A stretch of DNA of 64,000 bases from Camarhynchus parvulus (lineage: Eukaryota; Chordata; Aves; Passeriformes; Thraupidae): the NCBI RefSeq assembly GCF_901933205.1, contig NC_044573.1, positions 59,026,493 through 59,090,492 on the forward strand. The letters run 5' to 3'. Shown here in pieces: positions 61,901 to 64,000 of this stretch. Numbering within the stretch: position 1 is the stretch's first letter; each line of letters opens with the position of its first letter. The position numbers were made by a program, and so were the translations under genes. Under the pieces are notes generated by a model. It did no database searches. It was not told where the DNA came from and worked only from the letters and a program-made list of their open reading frames with translations.

Positions 61901-63829
61901 CACTGCATCTGACAAAATTTTTTGCTAGATTATTTTCTTTTTTCCCCAGAAAATACTAGTTGTAAAGTTTGGCTTGTGTGGACTACATTTTGCAAATATC
62001 TCAAGGCAAAACAAAGTTCACTCTTACCATTACAAAGAATAATTTAGAAATAGACACTATTATACCTGGTGCCATTGGCCATCATTTATTTTGTTGGAAA
62101 TCATTGTGCTGGTGTTTCCACTCCCCAGATCATAACTGAAGTAAGGCAGACCATTCTTTATCTGAACTGTAGCAAAATCAGCGTGGTTGATGCGGGCCAT
62201 ATAAAACAGCAAGCCAGAATCGGCTGTTGTTCGGACTTCAAATTCAATCGTAAGCCTAGAAATCAAACAAACAGGAAACAGTAAAAATGGAAAAGATACT
62301 TGGAGTCAGGCTCCAAGCAAATTCATCTGCTTCACCTTTTTGTGTTTTTTCTAAAAAAATTTTATACTGCTAGTGGCCAATTCTACTTGTCCATTAGAAT
62401 TAAAGGAAAATAATCTGGTTTTATGCAAATTACATTTCACACCTATCTGATCCCTGACATGTGAGCATTCATTAGCTTCTTTGCTATGGAGATACAAAAC
62501 TACAATCTTGGCATAGAATTTCAAGATGCAATTCTCAGCTGCAGCTGTAGCAGCTAAAAAATCCCAGCACTTGTAAAATTCCAGCAGCGTTATCCATCAT
62601 CCACACACATAATGCTTACAAAGAGGAGAGAGCTGTAGTGACAGCTGGCAAATGTTGAGTTTCTAATGAGTTGTATTGCCTGAAGACAGGTTGCAAAACT
62701 TTTAAAGCTGCAGACAGAAGAGTTTACAATGAGGATATAAAACACTTATTCTGATCTTTCCCAAGAGAAAATGAGGCTGTGTCTGAGCAAACCTAATGAC
62801 CCCTTGGACAGAATGGTAATGTTGAGAACCTACTCAACAGCAAAGAACCTGTGAAGAAATTATTTAGATTTTCTAATGCTAAAGTTGCACTGGCAACACA
62901 TCACTAACGTTGCTCAAGCTGAGCTGCAAAGTCAGTACCTGAAAGCAGCTGATAATATAAATGAAAAATCATTGCATGAAAATGATCAGTCCAGGACCAT
63001 TCCTAGTTTTCTAAAATTAGCATATGTGGTACAACATCTTTTTAGGGATAAATAAGCGTGGGGCTAATGGATTTGGAAACTATAAGCAGCAAAATTGCTT
63101 AGTGATGTGTCATGGCACATTTGTTAATGACCATGTGCCTGCAGAACAAAACAAAAAAAAAAAAAACAAAAAAACAAAAAAAACCACCCACCAAAAAACT
63201 AACAAATTCTATCTTCACAAATTCTCTTTGAAAAAAATGTCAACAGCTATTTGTATATAGTGCTATACTTCAGGGTAGCAATATCATTTTTCCTTTTTAC
63301 TGTGCAAGATTGATCTTAACTATTGGAGGAAAGGGAAAACAAATTCCTTATTAAAAGAAATTATACAGTTACTGAACAAAAAACTTCCCTCTGAAAAAGC
63401 CATCTTTCAAGTCAGTTACACAACCTGATTCCATTACTCTGGTTTTTAGGAAATCAGTCTGGGACCTGTGTGTGCCCAAACCTTTACAAACAAAGAGGTA
63501 AATTGTTTCCATGAGAGCTACTTAGGTGGGCATTTCATTGCCTAGATTTTATACCTTAATGCTTTTTTAGGTTTGCTTAATGAAATTAATTAGTCTTGGC
63601 ATGTGATCTTTTCAGATTATGTCCACAGTTTTGGGAGATACCTTTGAGAGAATTAGGAGGGACATTTTATTTTGACACTATTCCATCAAGACTCATTGCT
63701 GAAACAAACAATATACCTGTTTTTCACTTTGGTGTCATCAAATGCAACTGCAATGTGGCTGTTCCTTGAAAGACCAAACTGTTTGCCACCTTCTAAAATA
63801 TCTGGTTCTGTGTCAGCAGCACAGGAATC
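52822..63829 (-). CDS. LAMA2: LAMA2, laminin subunit alpha-2, C-terminal LG4-LG5 part (seven coding exons, rest off window)
   Basis: Secreted alpha chain of laminin-211/221, found in basement membranes of muscle and peripheral nerve. Its LG4-LG5 pair binds glycosylated alpha-dystroglycan (known for the family). Exons in transcript order, high to low coordinate: 63829-63717, 62255-62066, 59705-59550, 56289-56136, 55761-55631, 55043-54821, 52979-52822. All have AG/GT borders, the phases agree, and they join into 374 residues and TGA. LG4 spans about residues 17-190 with C161/C186 near its end; LG5 spans about 195-371 with C339/C371. These pairs are the usual LG disulphide positions. Identity to human LAMA2 as remembered is high (for example ADILDVVGMLYVGGLPINYT). 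The human chain is about 3,120 residues, so about 88% lies beyond base 64000. No truncation seen. Confidence 0.96.
52980..54820 (-). other. LAMA2: LAMA2 last intron
   Basis: 1.84 kb, AT-rich; no repeat family or extra exon recognised. Confidence 0.75.
54821..55043 (-). CDS. LAMA2: LAMA2 exon: LG5 core
   Basis: 74 codons plus one base (residues 249-322): VMFHVDNGAGRFSAVYEPD, then SLCDGQWHKVLANKIKHRLE and STSADTNDPLFVGGYP. DGQWHKV is the hallmark strand of LG domains. The donor GTGAGC lies at 54820 on the minus strand; a short frame runs on past it into the intron and is not coding. Confidence 0.96.
55044..55630 (-). other. LAMA2: LAMA2 intron
   Basis: 0.59 kb; nothing recognised. Confidence 0.75.
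55631..55761 (-). CDS. LAMA2: LAMA2 exon: start of LG5
   Basis: 131 bp; completes V205 and runs through GAYRVGTDLLVEFEFRTT, RMNGVLLGVSSQKMDG and ELVGGK. First strands of LG5. The acceptor on the minus strand is TTTTCTCTCCAAG; upstream of it the pyrimidine tract carries a 17-bp tandem duplication. Donor GTGAGT. Confidence 0.96.
55771..55804. repeat. 17-bp perfect tandem duplication beside a LAMA2 acceptor
   Basis: AAAAGGGGAAGCACAAT occurs twice with no spacer (55771-55787, 55788-55804). On the minus strand this is two copies of a pyrimidine-rich ATTGTGCTTCCCCTTTT, 10 to 43 bases upstream of the exon that starts at 55761. Confidence 0.95.
55805..56135 (-). other. LAMA2: LAMA2 intron, remainder
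   Basis: About 0.33 kb between the tandem duplication and the next exon; nothing recognised. Confidence 0.7.
56136..56289 (-). CDS. LAMA2: LAMA2 exon: end of LG4 and LG4-LG5 linker
   Basis: 51 codons plus one base (residues 154-204): VLHSIDGCIRNFKMTESP, then TSSFNVGKCFVTAQKGTYF and DGTGFAKT. C161 and C186 form the LG4 disulphide. GTYFDGTGFAK is the conserved opening of LG5. Acceptor TGACTGCAG; donor GTAATG. Confidence 0.96.
57924..57989. repeat. Perfect inverted repeat: 30-bp arms, 6-base loop
   Basis: Left arm 57924-57953 (ATTTGAAGTCACAGCTTCAT and on) pairs exactly with right arm 57960-57989; the loop is AAGCAC. No mismatch in 30 pairs. Transcribed from either strand it would fold into a 66-base hairpin of the size of a small pre-miRNA, though perfect pairing is more typical of a recent inverted duplication than of a vertebrate miRNA. 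Confidence 0.97.
58747..58779. repeat. Inverted repeat: 12-bp arms, 9-base loop
   Basis: AGAACCATCTTC (58747-58758) pairs with GAAGATGGTTCT (58768-58779). Confidence 0.9.
59550..59705 (-). CDS. LAMA2: LAMA2 exon: LG4 middle
   Basis: 52 whole codons (residues 102-153): IKVSRVKQEGNLIVDGVS, then NGTVSPKKADILDVVG and MLYVGGLPINYTTRRIGP. This is very close to the human sequence. NGT and NYT are potential N-glycosylation sites. Acceptor TTTCTAG, donor GTAAGC. Confidence 0.96.
59706..62065 (-). other. LAMA2: LAMA2 intron
   Basis: 2.36 kb, AT-rich, with a 13-base T run near 60892-60904; no repeat family or extra exon recognised. The minus-strand open frame at 61367-61636 has no LG-type sequence. 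Confidence 0.75.
62066..62255 (-). CDS. LAMA2: LAMA2 exon: LG4 first half
   Basis: Completes R38 and runs through LTIEFEVRTTADSGLLFYMA, RINHADFATVQIKNGLPYF, SYDLGSGNTSTM and ISNKINDGQWHQ (residues 39-101). It ends in the DGQWH motif; the next exon supplies IKV. Acceptor TTTCTAG, donor GTATAA. Confidence 0.96.
62256..63716 (-). other. LAMA2: LAMA2 intron
   Basis: 1.46 kb, with an A-rich tract (AAC/A runs) at about 63146-63183. Nothing else recognised. Confidence 0.75.
63717..63829 (-). CDS. LAMA2: LAMA2 exon: LG3-LG4 linker and start of LG4
   Basis: 37 codons plus two bases: DSCAADTEPDILEGG, then KQFGLSRNSHIAVAFDDTKV and KN. QFGLSRNSHIA is the conserved opening of LG4 and DSCA holds the Cys in the linker. 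Donor GTATAT. This is the most upstream LAMA2 exon in the window. Confidence 0.94.
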
Positions 63830-64000
63830 CTGCAAAATACATAACAATCATGCAAACTCCATATTTTGTGTCTGTCTCAGCTGTGCATGTGCTGGGAGTC
63901 TCCCAGCTGCTCAGGACTGAGACTATTGTACCTAGTCTAAAGACTGGCCCTGCAAAATTCCAGTGGGCTGATGTCTCATCACACCGGCTAAAGTTATAAA
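63830..64000 (-). other. LAMA2: LAMA2 intron, cut by window end
   Basis: Begins (in minus-strand order, leftwards) with the acceptor TTTTGCAG at 63830. The remainder to base 64000 shows no exon. Confidence 0.75.

Noticed and set aside
1..64000. CRISPR array, operon, prophage, toxin or other prokaryote-type system
   Set aside because: The window is vertebrate nuclear DNA; no spaced identical repeats, no operon spacing, and all genes are intron-split.

Overview
This is a vertebrate nuclear window: intron-rich, about 38-40% GC, GT-AG splice sites, and no bacterial-style gene packing. A tRNA-Ile-derived SINE with a CR1 tail, several CR1 LINE fragments and a solo LTR of a type I associate with songbird genomes point to a bird, most likely a passerine. 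The species cannot be read from the sequence.

Two protein-coding genes are present, both incomplete at the window edges and converging on each other. On the + strand, bases 1-22.8 kb hold the 3' half of ARHGAP18, a Rho GTPase-activating protein. Nine coding exons from 1218 to 21867 join in frame into 348 residues covering the RhoGAP domain and the C-terminal tail, followed by a 3' UTR of roughly 0.9 kb. On the - strand, bases 52.8-63.8 kb hold the last seven coding exons of LAMA2 (laminin alpha-2). They join in frame into 374 residues covering the LG4 and LG5 globular domains, which bind dystroglycan. The rest of LAMA2 lies beyond base 64000, and the 5' half of ARHGAP18 lies before base 1. 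The tail-to-tail order matches what I know of the human 6q22 region, so this is ordinary conserved synteny.

The 30 kb between the genes (about 22.8-52.7 kb) has no recognisable protein gene. It holds a compact CpG island at 26.78-27.2 kb, a diverged direct duplication of about 110 bp (one copy in the island, one 1.1 kb upstream), a CATTC pentanucleotide array, CA and GTTT simple repeats, CR1 fragments including one with a remnant of the CR1 reverse-transcriptase ORF end, and some small palindromes. The introns hold a SINE, an antisense solo LTR, CR1 pieces and a perfect 30-bp-arm hairpin in a LAMA2 intron (57924-57989).

The two genes do not act in one pathway. ARHGAP18 acts inside the cell on Rho-type GTPases and actin; LAMA2 is a secreted basement-membrane chain of muscle and Schwann cells. 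I found no evidence of a new multi-gene system. The features most worth a second look are the hairpin, the CpG island with its CpG-depleted sister copy, and a short tandem duplication in the pyrimidine tract of one LAMA2 acceptor.
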